64,000 nt of DNA from Pelobates cultripes. Its lineage: Eukaryota; Chordata; Amphibia; Anura; Pelobatidae. Below, one piece after another: positions 1 through 10,689 of this stretch (its first letter is position 1; every line of letters begins with the position of its first letter). The DNA lies in contig OW240915.1 of assembly GCA_933207985.1 (NCBI GenBank), positions 270,629,858 to 270,693,857 of the forward strand. The letters are read 5' to 3'. Both the position numbers and the translations under genes were made by a program. The notes beneath the pieces were generated by a model, which saw only the letters and a list, made by a program, of their open reading frames with translations, did no database searches and was not told the origin of the DNA.

Positions 1-274
1 GCAGTACTATCTCCAGCAGCACCTGTCATGTTATTACAGTATTGGATAATCATATTTTTATCAGCCTATTGCCTGGTTTATGTGTTGTGTTTAGACTTAT
101 CTATTATTTGTGTAGGTGCTGCCTCTCTTGGTGGTCCTTGAAGTCTAGTTGCACTAATAACCAAGGTTTTTGCCTTGCCAGTTGAAGCCCAGTTTTGATT
201 CTTCACCGTGGGACATATTTTTCAATCACTCTTCTACATTGCAATAATCATAATTTGAACGTGTCGTACCACAG

Positions 275-1174
275 TGTAACGGAACGCCGGTCTCTCACAG
301 ACTATTTCCGCTGGTAATCCTAGTGTGGCTCAGGAACAAGCAGTTAACCCAGGAGAAACCTCCACAGTAATAAATAAAATAATCCAATAGAGTAGCAGGC
401 ACGATCAGTAAGACAATCCAATAATATCCCGTCACATTTCCCAATGACTGGACGACACACAGTATCAGGAGCAGAACAGATGTTTTATTCCACGTACCCT
501 GTTTTTAAGCATTTCTCCCACAGACAATTATGCATTAGCCAATCAAACAATGGTTACATCCCACATATTCCCTCCCCTCTGCTTGGGAGATAATTGAGTT
601 ACTTACTGTATCTACTCAATTATCTCCAAGCTGAAAAATCATACTTTTTATACATTTTTATAACTCCATTATTTTACATCACATACAGTTCCATAGATTT
701 GGGCTGTGCGGTTGGTCAATTTCTCACTGAAAAATGGCTAAGTCCCATTCGAACAAGCGTTCGAATCTTCGAATGGGACTTAGTCTTCAGCCGCAGTGTT
801 GAAGTGGAGGAGAAGGTACAGGTCAGCGGTGTTCGTGCAATTGGGTAGCCGAAAACAGTTCCATAGATTTGACGGCATACACCGCTGACTGCGTTCGAAT
901 GAATCAAAATGGCTGCCGCCACGTGTTCGGCTGTCGAATAGCGGCCACTTCGATTACTTCGGCACTTCGGCTGCATCCGAAGTGCCATAACAAAGCTGCA
1001 GGTCTTTTCCCAAAGTACTTAAAGGGCCAGAAACAGTGAAATAAAATACAATATGCCCAAATACTGTCTTTAAAGGGCAATACCCCCAGGGCCATAGTCA
1101 CATGGCAGGAGGCAGGCAAGCAGGCCCCTCCAAAAGCTCATGGCAAACTCCCTTAAAGGGGTTAGTTTGCTACA
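275..1174 (-). mobile_element. Solo LTR, retroelement of uncertain class
   Basis: On the plus strand the block begins TGTAAC and ends GCTACA, so it has the TG...CA ends of an LTR. It is flanked by CACAG (270-274) and CACAT (1175-1179), a near-perfect 5-bp duplication. The reverse-complement AATAAA signal at 483-488 suggests minus-strand orientation, with the U5-like part on the left. No gag or pol sequence adjoins it, so it is read as a solo LTR. Related sequence occurs at 19245-20112 and 40140-40770. A perfect 16-bp hairpin lies inside (738-783). The class (gypsy-like or endogenous retrovirus) cannot be decided from the LTR alone. Confidence 0.6.
738..783. repeat. Perfect inverted repeat inside the LTR
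   Basis: The arm CTAAGTCCCATTCGAA (738-753) is repeated as its exact reverse complement at 768-783, with a 14-nt spacer that itself contains TTCGAA-like sequence. Transcribed RNA could form a 16-bp hairpin. The other two LTR copies of this group do not show the same palindrome at the corresponding place. Confidence 0.9.
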
Positions 1175-1600
1175 CACATTGTTTCTTACATTATCTTATA
1201 ATTCTGCATGTCTAGCTACACACTTATACCTAGCTAAATCCTCTCTGACCAATGTCTAGATATGAATACATAGCCTGAATATGTCAGTTTTTTTTTTTTT
1301 ACAAAAATGGTTCACTGTCCTCAAATGCCTCAACTGTTTTTCTCTGTAAGATGTTTTGCTTGTCTAAGCTGTTGGGGCATTGCAAGCCCATGTATATCTC
1401 TCTTTCTGCACTACAAAAATAAAGAATTATAACAAAAAATAAAAAATAAATGTAAAAAGATAATATTGTGTAAATTTGCAAATGTTACATCCTTCAACAG
1501 TACTCTATGCCTGATGTTGCTGTTTAACGTACTTTTATGTACAAGCAATGCACATCTTTTTTTTTTTTCTTCAAATAAATGGCATGCATATTTTTTTTAA

Positions 1601-1990
1601 AGGGATGGAAATAGATTGACAAGAAAAGTAGAGAAAAAAAGAGGATAATGAATATAAAGAGGAAAGTAGAGGAGGGAGATATGAAATAAGTGGAGGAGTT
1701 AAATGTGGAGTAAACCAGGGAAGGAAATAATGAATTGAGCTAAAGAATATGCATGACTGTGAGGGAGGAATAAGGAAAAGTTTGAGAGGAAATGGAAGGA
1801 GAAGACTGGATAGGAAAAGGAACAAATGACAAATGGATTAAGGTAAGAGTAGGGGGTATGAAATAGGGAAGCGTAAAGATGACAGAAGGTGGGATGAGAG
1901 TAAGGAAATGGGTAGAGAATAAGGTAGTATGAAGTGAAATGATACGTTTAGATCTATAGAGAGAAAATAATTTAGAAGGAATTATATGAG
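1601..1990. repeat. Long purine-rich tract
   Basis: About 390 bases are strongly biased to A and G on the plus strand, with many GGA, GAAA and AGAGG words and few pyrimidine runs. There is no fixed repeat unit. The reverse-strand open frame here is only the low-complexity translation of this tract. It could be a decayed GA microsatellite or the purine-rich 3' region of a retroelement. Confidence 0.7.
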
Positions 1991-1999
1991 GCTGTGAAG

Positions 2000-3620
2000 A
2001 AGAAGTAAGTTTGATTAGAAATATTTAGGATTTTTCAGAGAATAAGGATGTTAATTTTTGGGGAAAAAAGTGAGACTGGTGGAGGAAGTGGAAAATGGGT
2101 TGGGAGAGTCCTGCTTCAGTAGTAAATGCAAAATAATTAGTCAACATAATTTGTCTATCAACACCAGAGGTTAGCCAACAAAATAAGGTCCTGTGTTGCC
2201 AGCTGCATTCTAAGTGTTGGATAACCAGGCAATGTATACGATGGTGGAAGAACAACACCACACCCATGTACTGTGCTTCGTAACCTAGCAGGGGAAGAGG
2301 CGAGGCAATAACTTTATTCACACTATCTACATTAACACTATTGAAAACACTACAGCATACAAAGTCAACAACCCCACTTGCTCTCACAAGTGTAATTTTT
2401 AACATACATCTTTAGTTATACTTTTAAACTTACATTCTAAACAAATAAATAAAGAACTTTTAACTTTTTGTTTCGTTGCAGGCTTAGTCATGATGTCTGT
2501 AATCATCCTGTTGTGTGACAGTAATCAAGAACCATGACAAGTTCACTCATCACTAATCAGATGAAGTGGTATCTGATATCAATGTTTGCATATCTGATAA
2601 CAAACTGGATTCACTGAAAGAGCTATTGCTCATTGTTTGACATTGATTGTCCATCCCTCTAAGGATCTGATTTTTGATCTTTTAATTTTGTTATTTATTG
2701 CATACACCCATCAACCCCTACTGCCCACTAAAAGTTTACCTTCTGGCTAAGAAGTTAAAGTGAATGTGTCAAACTCTGTTAGTGAATCCATTTCCTCTTT
2801 CATAGTATCACGCCAGAGCTATGACTGGGGTGAGTTAATGGCATCTTCAAAGGTTCGTAGCACATCAATCACCCTGTAACAATAATAATAACAACAATAA
2901 TCAAGGTTTGCTAATACATAGCCAATAATTCTGAAATCCCAGACATATTCTTAGAAATATGGGGCGTTTTTCTATCTCTTCTAGTAATGAGTTCCATGAA
3001 CATTTCTCGTCTAACCATTATCCTCACTCCTTGAAGTTTTTCCCTAAGAAATGTGTATCTCTTCTGGACATTCCATTTCACTATGATCAGTTCATGATGT
3101 ATTGCTCTTTCTATGACAACCATCTATATCATGTAAGTCAGTTTGAGTTTGTCTTTCAGCAATTTTCTTTGTAAGAAATTTCACAAGCCTGTGAAGCCTG
3201 TGAAGGACCTTTTAAGTGTTTTGGTAATAGATAAACAGATAAAAAAGGCTGTTCTTGTCTTATCCAACAAACATCTCTCTCACATTTTGCATTTTATATT
3301 CATATCTGCACGCAACGCATTCTGGCCCAAAAATCTTTATTTTAGAGAGGTTATGCCTGTCATGGCAAGGGTGCCTAATTTATTATTGCACTATGGAATA
3401 TTGTCTTTTCATGTAATTTGTGTAGTGCATTAAGGACCTACCGGCCTGGCAGAAATGGTATTGTCAATGTCAAAAGGGGTTAATTTGATTGTATGGAGGT
3501 CAAAAGAGGTTACATCTTTTAAAGCTGGGACCCCCACAGAGGTCAGATGACAGAAGTAGTAGTGTGAATGGCATAGGAATGTGAAAAGGACTTTACCATA
3601 TGGATGTGAATTAATCAAGG
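2000..3620. other. Unassigned stretch
   Basis: No recognisable gene or transposon. A 126-codon reverse-strand frame at 2025-2405 resembles no family I know. It overlaps a reverse-strand AATAAAG motif near 2310, so it may be an old LTR rather than coding. There is a short AAT/AAC microsatellite at 2880-2902. The other short open frames between 2911 and 3618 have no features suggesting translation. Confidence 0.4.
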
Positions 3621-3623
3621 TTC

Positions 3624-4534
3624 TGTGAGGTGTGAGATTCTACACTGGAAAAAGCCTGAATGTCTCTTCAGCCTTTTGACCTGTACCTTTTAATTGATGA
3701 GTTAATTTCTTTTGATATGTTAAAGATCATTAGCTTCCAAGAAATAGAAAAAAACAAGCCTTGGGTTCCAGTATCATATCCAAAAAAAAGAAACATTTAC
3801 TTAAAGAATAATAATTAAGTCTCATTTTTGTTACATTTGAAATGCGACCAGCACAATCTTCTGTATCAAGCAAACATGGGTTGCGTAACTTGACCATAGG
3901 GGAAGGAATTGTGATGTCCGCCATCTTGGGTCGCAAGTACGGTGTGCAACATGTCTACAGAATGGAAAAATAATTATAAATTCATAGATGCAATTATTAT
4001 ATCTGTGGCAGGTACATAAGAGAAGATAGAGCAAAATGTTTCCATTTGGATTGATGTGGATCTAGACACAAGGGGGTGGTCACTTAGGGTCTCTATAGAT
4101 ATGCCTTAACTCCACCTCTGGGTGAGGTGTGGTAATCCAAAGGGTATATCTCTAATGAGACTGAAGTGTGCATGGTACTTGGTTGGGGTCAGAATTTAAT
4201 TCTGAAGTAAGTCACCATCTTTCCTACCAGCGACCCTCTGTGGCAGAAGTCTTACTTTGAAGAGCTGAGTAAGTGATTAGGACTTTGTGTTATTTTGTTC
4301 CTTTTGTTTTGATCTGTTGTTGGTGTTTTTCACCCATATTTTTGTATGCACTGTGACTATTTTTTGCTCATAATAAACATTCATTTATTAAGTTCTGCCT
4401 TTGTCTGGTAAAGGATCACGTTACCTGAAGAGACTAAAGTAGTATTTTGCATTTACATAGATATTGTGCTAAGTTACATTTAGTGGGTTTTTATTATTGA
4501 TTTACCTGGGGGACCAAGGTACCCCATTTATAAA
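3624..4534 (+). mobile_element. Retrovirus-like LTR (plus strand)
   Basis: The block begins TGTGAGGTGTGAG and carries AATAAA at 4372-4377, followed by a T/G-rich stretch as in an R-U5 region. It runs into CCCCATTTATA just before a primer-binding-site-like sequence. Its length of about 910 bp suits an LTR. The 3' boundary is approximate because the expected terminal CA is not intact. Downstream internal sequence decays quickly, and the next recognisable coding piece (copia, 4830-5300) is on the other strand and belongs to another element. This is an old, non-functional copy. Confidence 0.55.
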
Positions 4535-4543
4535 TTGTCTTGG

Positions 4544-4554
4544 TGGTGGCAGCG
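4544..4554 (+). promoter_or_regulatory. Candidate primer-binding site
   Basis: TGGTGGCAGCG lies about 10 bp after the LTR-like block. A TGG start immediately downstream of an LTR is what a tRNA primer-binding site needs, because it pairs with the tRNA CCA end. The tRNA species cannot be assigned with confidence here. Confidence 0.5.
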
Positions 4555-4829
4555 TTAAAATAGTAGTTATATTATTATGTTTAAGTGTGCGTGGTGTTTA
4601 GGGGGATTTTTGTCATTATTTCCAGTCTAGTGCAGACAAATAGTGAACGTTAACCATTTCACAACCACCACAACTACGTCACGCACACTCTTGAAGTAGG
4701 GTGCATTCGTGACAATGCCTCTTGTCCATTAACAGATAATGTGGAGTTGTACTAGACAGTTGTTTAAGTGCCTATTTTATATTTGAGCAGTAGTTATTAC
4801 TGCATGTGCCCATAATTTTTTAGAAAATT

Positions 4830-5300
4830 AACTTTCAATCAATAGACATTTTGCCATATCAAATAATGTTTTCCAGTATCTCCCAGCAGTTCCATAATAC
4901 TCAGCTTCTGTTGCTGTCAAGAAGGTAAATGTCCACATCGCTCCCCAGTGCCAATCCTGCTGTATTATTCCCATCTGCAAGCTCCATGAAGTGTGTCTCT
5001 GGTTCAAAGGTGCCATTAAAACTTTTGAACTTTTTGATGTTAGTAATTATATGGGATATTTACCCTGTGTATTAACCCATCTAGTTGACCATCTCTGCTT
5101 CTAAAAACATATGAATGTCTGTGGTCATCGTTATATGTAGATTGTTCAAAATGGTCTTTCCTCTTGCATCTAAAGTTTGCATCTTTCTGTGGTGGGCTAC
5201 TACAATATTTACACCATTGTGAATGACCTTCATTTTGACTATTTGAGCATGCTCTGGCCCTGTGCCCTCTTGTGCCACAATCGTAGAAAACGCAATTAAA
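4830..5300 (-). pseudogene. Ty1/copia gag zinc knuckle and protease remnant
   Basis: Read on the minus strand, the upper part encodes a zinc-knuckle-like stretch (CGTRGHRARAC, then HSQWCKYC). After a frame change comes YTG*ISHIITN, which lines up with the DTG-type active site and following SHI motif of copia proteases; the asterisk is an in-frame stop and the catalytic Asp is Tyr. The next residues, FNGTFEPETHFMELADG, are typical of copia proteases, where an ELADG-like motif follows. The frame closes at a stop after LLDSNRS. Integrase and reverse transcriptase are not visible. The order zinc knuckle then protease fits gag-pol of Ty1/copia. The copy is inactive. Confidence 0.7.
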
Positions 5301-5510
5301 GTCATTGTTTATTTTAAATCAAAGAGTCATATTATTCACATAACACTCTATAATCCTTTGATCTAGCACAGTATTTCTCAGTATCTTCGAAAAAATTTGT
5401 GAACTTTGTCAAAATTAATTTTTCCATTATCCTGCATAATATGGATGGCAGAAGGCTTTAATGACTTAAAGGCAAACCTTTCAGAAACATTGCAATCAGC
5501 AATCTGTCAG

Positions 5511-6005
5511 TTAAAGGAACACTATAGTCACCTAAATTACTTTAGCTAAATAAAGCAGTTTTAGTGTATAGATCATTCCCCTGCAATTCCACTGCTCTAT
5601 TCACTGTCATTTAGGAGTTAAATCACTTTGTTTCTGTTTATGCAGCCCTAGCCACACCTCCCCTGGCTATGATTGACAGAGCCTGCATGAAAAAAACAAA
5701 CTGGTTTCACTTTCAAACAGAGGTAATTTACCTTAAATAATTGTATCTCAATCTCTAAATTGAATTTTATTCACATACAGGAGGCTCTTGCAGAACTTGC
5801 AATAAAGAAAGCCTAAATAGAGCTCTCTTTACAGGAAGTGTTTATGGAAGGCTGTGCAAGTCACATGCAGGGAGGTGTGACTAGGGTTCATAAACAAAGG
5901 GATTTAACTCCTAAATGGCAGAGGATTGAGCAGTGAGGCATATTGTATACACCAAAACTGCTTCATTAAGCTAAAGTTGTTCAGGTGACTATAGTGTCCC
6001 TTTAA
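5511..6005. mobile_element. Fold-back TTAA miniature element
   Basis: The element is bounded by TTAA on both sides and starts TTAAAGGAACACTATAGTCA. The right end is the near-perfect reverse complement. Similarity continues inward: the CATTTAGGAGTTAAATC motif and the CACACCTCCC motif appear on both arms, so each arm is about 150-190 bp. It carries no coding sequence. TTAA targets are used by piggyBac and Kolobok elements, so a non-autonomous relative of one of these is likely. It directly abuts the Tc1-like relic. Confidence 0.8.
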
Positions 6006-6009
6006 CATT

Positions 6010-6770
6010 TGTTGTTCCAGCACTTACCATAAATGCCAAGGCAACATCTTGAACTCTTTGTTACGTTCCTCAAATCATTCCTGAACATATTTTGCAGTTT
6101 GGTAGGGTGCATTATCCTGCTGAGAGATGCCTCTGCTATCAGGGAACTTCTTTGCCTTCAAGGGTTGTGTACGTGGTCTATAACAGTCTGTACACAGGTG
6201 GTATTTGTCAAAGTAACATCCACATGAATGCCAGGATCCAAGGTTTACAGGAGAATATTGACCATAACATAATACTGCCTGCACTGGCTGCCTCCTAGTG
6301 CTTCCTCCTACCATCTCTTCCCAATGTAAAGTATGCACACGCACCCGGCCATTCACCTGATCAAAAAGAAAATTTGATTCATCAGATCAAGCCATATTCT
6401 TTCATTGCTTCGTTGTCCAGTTCTGATGTTTACGTCCCCATTGAAGGAACTTTCAGTGGTCGACAAAGGTTATCACCAATTTGTGATTGGTCATCACTCT
6501 GGCAAATCTGTGGATACATAACCCGATACACAGCAAACTGTCATGCACTGTCTGTCAACCTTTCTATCATGGCCTGCATTATGTTTTTCAGCAATTTGCA
6601 ATCCACATGCATCAATGACCCATGGGTACCCATGATCCAGTTGTCGGTTTCCCAGTTGTCCTTTCTTACACAACCTTTGGTAGGTACTAACAACTGCATA
6701 CAGGGGACACCCCACAAGACTTGCTGTTTTGAAGATACTCTGAGCCATCGTTTAGCCATCATTATTTGGC
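6010..6770 (-). pseudogene. Tc1-like transposase relic
   Basis: On the minus strand the N-terminal half reads SLVGCPLYAVVSTYQRLCKK, an HTH-type DNA-binding region, followed by AEKHNAGHDRKV. The catalytic half contains NLGSWHSCGCYFDKYH and QQDNAPYQTAKYVQE, where QDNAP holds the second Asp of the DDE/DDD triad. The pieces lie in two frames (about 6748-6494 and 6356-6075) with stops, so it is dead. The third acidic residue region is lost at the TTAA element. Tc1-like enzymes cut and paste DNA at TA. A plus-strand relative lies at 50975-51730. A run of 20 T at 6799-6818 borders its 5' side. Confidence 0.8.
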
Positions 6771-7029
6771 CCTAAAAAAAGATCTTTTTGCATGCCAATT
6801 TTTTTTTTTTTTTTTTTTAGTTCACCCAGTTCTATGTATATGTATTGGTAATATGTAGCTCTGTGTATTGTAGCTCTATTTTTTCTCAGCTCTGTTTGTG
6901 GTATGATTATCTCTGTATTCCACTCTGCTCTGTGTATTTTATCAATATCTTTATGTTGTGACCAGCTTGTTTTATTGTGTGAGCATCTCTTTTCTATGCT
7001 CAGCTCTCTGTATTGTATGATCATCCATG

Positions 7030-8008
7030 TACTGTAAAGGGAGGATACAAATCTTGCCCCACCATCTTAAAGCTTCACCAGCTGCCATTGACAGTGTGCA
7101 GAGTTGATATTAATTTGATATGAAGTGAACAATAAGAGAGACCTGAAATTGACCTGATGTCCTCAGTCTTCTAAGTGGAAAACTTTTTAGAAGTGAAAAT
7201 ATGATAAGTAGTGCTTAAGTGTTTTACACTGTTCATGTTTCTCACATGAAAGCAAGCAGATCTTATCACTGCAGAAAGATGATGATTAAAGGGTTCAACA
7301 CAGCTAGCAACATTCCAAGATTGTGTATTTTAGCTGAGCATAGGAACTGTGGGCTTACAACTTTATGGTCAGTTGGGTGACCATTAGAAAGTCTTAAAAG
7401 AGCTACCCAGTTCATTTTAACCAGCAATATTAGAATCTTGTCATCCATGGCTGTATGCAGACTCAGTGGCCAATTTCATAGAACCATAACATTTTATTGA
7501 CACACTTATGCCTGCCAATGAGCAGTTAACAATGTTAACATGATCACAAATCCCATATTAACACAACTTTTACTCATTTCAGATTTGGTGAAAGTTGTCC
7601 CCATATCTTACATAAGAGCAAACACCACAAACACTGTTCGCTGACTTTATGATGTGTACAAGCAACAATAACTAACTAATTCTTTACTAATCAATTAGAC
7701 CAAATAGAGTACTGTTACTTAAATATAACTATCAGTATTAACAACACAGTAAATCCACATGTTCACAGTACCTGAAATGTTCATTCAGAGGAACCTTTAA
7801 TAATCACACACTATAAAGTCCATATGAAAACATAATAGCTTAATGACATACCCCCAATCCCAACCAATCCCCTCACAGGCTCTGGTGCATATGGAGATGT
7901 ATTTATGCACTTTGTCCTTCCACTGCCTCTGACATATAATTATGATAATATTAACAATAATAATAATAACTTATTTTTCATGATGAGTCATATCTTTGAA
8001 ATTGCTAA
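7030..8008. other. Unassigned AT-rich stretch
   Basis: No gene or family recognised. There is a short AAT/AAC microsatellite near 7942-7971. The reverse-strand open frame at 7266-7448 has no recognisable features. Confidence 0.4.
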
Positions 8009-8658
8009 TTAAGTGTTCTTGCATAGCAAGACCACTTAATGTTATCTCACATATATATTATTATTAAGTGTTCTTGCATAGCAATACCACTTACTGTTAT
8101 TTCAAATATATATTATTATTCTTATTATTATTATTATAGCCAAATTTACCACCCTAACTCCTCCCACAGTTTTTACACTACATAGACAGTAATATACCGA
8201 AACGTGCGGATTGTTCCCGATCGGATTGCTATTACTTTGTGGAACGTTTCACCGACATACGTTTCATAGACATACTATGCATCAAAATGTAGGTCTGGGT
8301 CTTTTGATTCTCACAATATAAAGCTCTTCGCTGTAGGATGTATAGTTTTTAAAATACGACCGTTTGAAGATGGCAACCACCAAAATACTCTTTTGTACAC
8401 CTGCTAATGTTTTTATAAATGTATCTTTTAATGTAACTGTGAAGCACTTTGGGCAACAACGTTGCAATTAAATGTGCTATATAAATAAATAAAAGTTGAA
8501 ATGCATTTCTCACTCTATCAATATCGGCATCTTCGATATTGCCGAAAACACGAATATCGGCCGATAAAAAACCGATAATCGCTCGATTCCTAGTTGTAGA
8601 CTACTGGTGGAGGCAAGAACACTTCACACAATTTCTCCAGAAATTGTAGCTTTTCTAG
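8009..8658 (+). mobile_element. Helitron-like non-autonomous element, copy A
   Basis: The copy starts TTAAGTGTTCTTGCATAGC; the first 27 bases fold into an approximately 12-bp hairpin (AAGTGTTCTTGC with GCAAGACCACTT). This 5' unit is repeated at 8064. The body contains CCACCCTAACTCCTCCCACA and CGTGCGGATTGTTCCCGATC. The 3' end has the hairpin AATTTC-TCCA-GAAATT (8630-8645), then CTAG at 8655-8658 followed by T. A hairpin shortly before a CTRR end is the Helitron signature, but no Rep/helicase gene is present. An L2-like LINE tail and a TATCGG-rich hAT-like scrap interrupt it. Confidence 0.55.
8405..8502 (+). mobile_element. L2-like LINE or SINE 3' tail
   Basis: The sequence GTGAAGCACTTTGGGCAAC followed by AATGTGCTATATAAATAAA matches the conserved 3' end shared by vertebrate L2 LINEs and SINEs that borrow it. 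It ends in short AAAT-type repeats, as these elements do. Only the tail is present, inserted in Helitron-like copy A. Confidence 0.65.
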
Positions 8659-9030
8659 TTAAGTGTTCTTGCATAGCAAGACCACTTAATGTTATCTCAC
8701 ATATATATTATTATTGTGTTCTTGCATAGCAAGACCATTTAATGTTATCTCACATATATATTATTAAGTGTTCTTGCATAGCAAGACCACTTAATGTTAT
8801 CTCACATATATATTATTCTTATTCTTATTATAGCCAAATTTACTACCCTAACTCCTCCCACAGTTTTTACACTACATAGACAGTAATATACCGAAATGTG
8901 CGGATTGTTCCCGATCAGATTGCTATTACTGTGTGGAACGTTTCGCCGAATGGTCCACGGAATATCATCGTTCTTGTGGCGAAATTGGTCCTATAGGAAT
9001 GAATTTTCCCAAAAATTTTTGCTTTTCTAG
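8659..9030 (+). mobile_element. Helitron-like non-autonomous element, copy B
   Basis: The copy begins immediately after the CTAG end of copy A, in the same orientation. It carries three versions of the 5' hairpin unit (from 8659, about 8715 and about 8763), then the CCCTAACTCCTCCCACA and GTGCGGATTGTTCCCGATC body. Its 3' hairpin is AATTTT-CCCA-AAAATT (9002-9017), followed by CTAG at 9027-9030 and then T. It is a shorter deletion derivative of copy C. Confidence 0.55.
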
Positions 9031-10080
9031 TATTATAATTTTAATTGTTCAGGTTATTTATTCTATGACTTGAATTATAACTCAAATGCATTTGTTGGGG
9101 TATTACATTTACTAATGAAATATGTTATTGTATGAAAATTAGGGAATTGCATTTGATCACTGTACACAGTGCTACACAGCATTGTTTGTTAAGGGACGTC
9201 TACACAATGAGTTTGTGGAGTAATTTTACAACTCAATTGTTAGATATATTCAAATCGATTTACTAGATCCCAATGTGTATTTTTGGCAGTACAGCAAAGT
9301 AATGCCAAAAAAAGCTATTTACTAACTGGTAAAACGTTTCAATTTGAATTAGAAAGAGTTCCATCTGAAGCGTAAATGCTCCTTAGTAAACCATAGAAAC
9401 CACAAAGTCATTTGCTATTTACCAAATAGGATCGTTTCACCAACAACAAAAATAGCCCTTATACTGGAAAAAATATATTGTGAGAACAGGCTAGCCTATC
9501 TGCAGTATGATAAACATTAATAACTAGCGTTTGGACAGCCTTTGCTGCCCAGTCACTAGAAACTGGCATGTAAAATAATTTGGGGACATTCTCCCCCCAT
9601 GCCCACATCCGTGGGTGGGGGATACTTGAAATTTTAAGGTGTGGACCTAGTGACCCAAGAATGCTCAGACACAAAAACAGGTACACTGCCAGAGATACAG
9701 GCACACTCAGTCAGAAATGCACAAACCCACTCTCAATCACATTCATAGGTACATAATGCAAGACACTCAGACACACTCAGCCCTACCATGCAGCTCTCGA
9801 CACTCACAGAAATAGAGTCGAGGGCTCTAAGAGGGGAGCCCAATCTTGCAACATGCCTAGGGCCATGGGCAACCTTAATCTGGCTCTGGATAAAAGAACC
9901 CAAGAGGCTGGGCATGTCCTGGGCCCTGAAATATTGCTCAATTATTTGTAACTAGGAATCTCCTGGGCTTCTCTGTAATAACTCACTCTCCACTGTTTAA
10001 ATGGCACAGCCTACAGTGAGCATTGTTGCTGATCATATGCATCCATTTATGACTGCAGTTCTATCTTCTGATTGCTGCTT
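9031..10080. other. Unassigned stretch with decayed CA-rich repeat
   Basis: No gene recognised. Bases 9650-9800 are a degenerate CA-rich array with ACACTCAG-like words. Its reverse complement resembles the GT-rich arrays at 31.4 and 55.5 kb. Confidence 0.4.
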
Positions 10081-10082
10081 CT

Positions 10083-10330
10083 AACAGGATAACACACCAT
10101 TTGACTGTACACTTGTCACCTCTATATTGTTACAAAAATGTAACCATGGGTCCAGTGTACTCAATCCAATACAGTGTATTTGGCATGCAGTAGAAGGAGA
10201 GATTTGCAGCATGATTGTACAGCTGACAAATTTATGACAACTATGTGATGATACCATGTCAATATGGATCAGAATCTCTAAGCAACATTTCCAGAACCTT
10301 GTGGAAGCCACATTATGAAGAATTATGGCT
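10083..10330 (+). pseudogene. Tc1-like transposase C-terminal relic
   Basis: A plus-strand frame gives QDNTP, which carries the second catalytic Asp. It continues to LNPIQCIWHAVEGEI, matching the LNPIE-W motif that holds the third acidic residue; here that Glu is Gln. QQLCDDTMSIW and FQNLVEATL follow, as in the C-terminal helix region. One stop interrupts it. The N-terminal DNA-binding part is missing. The enzyme would be inactive with the triad residue changed. Confidence 0.75.
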
Positions 10331-10689
10331 ATTGTGGAGAAGAGGATACCATTTCAATAGTTATTGCTAGTATTAATGAAGAAAAAAAGTTGATGGGTTT
10401 GGCGAGTAGAAGCATATTCCCACTGACACTCTTTGTAATATCTCTAAATGAGGAATGATTTAAACCATTGTGATTCAGATTTTTGAAACTGTTTATTGAG
10501 TTAAATATAGTAAAACATTCACCAGGAGTAGAATGCCATTGTTCTGGACACAAACTACACCTAGCCATTATACTCTGATTCAAGATGATTGTAGATAACA
10601 CAGTTTGGGGTACTAGCTTAGAAATAAATTGATATTTTCCATTTACTTTTTCCTCATAAACATAGTCAGGCATTTTTAAGAAATAATAA

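Noticed and set aside
2025..2405. 126-codon reverse-strand frame as a possible gene
   Set aside because: No signal, domain or splice context; a reverse-strand AATAAAG inside it suits an old LTR better.
6374..6775. 133-codon plus-strand open frame
   Set aside because: It is the antisense shadow of the Tc1-like transposase relic on the minus strand, which carries recognisable motifs.
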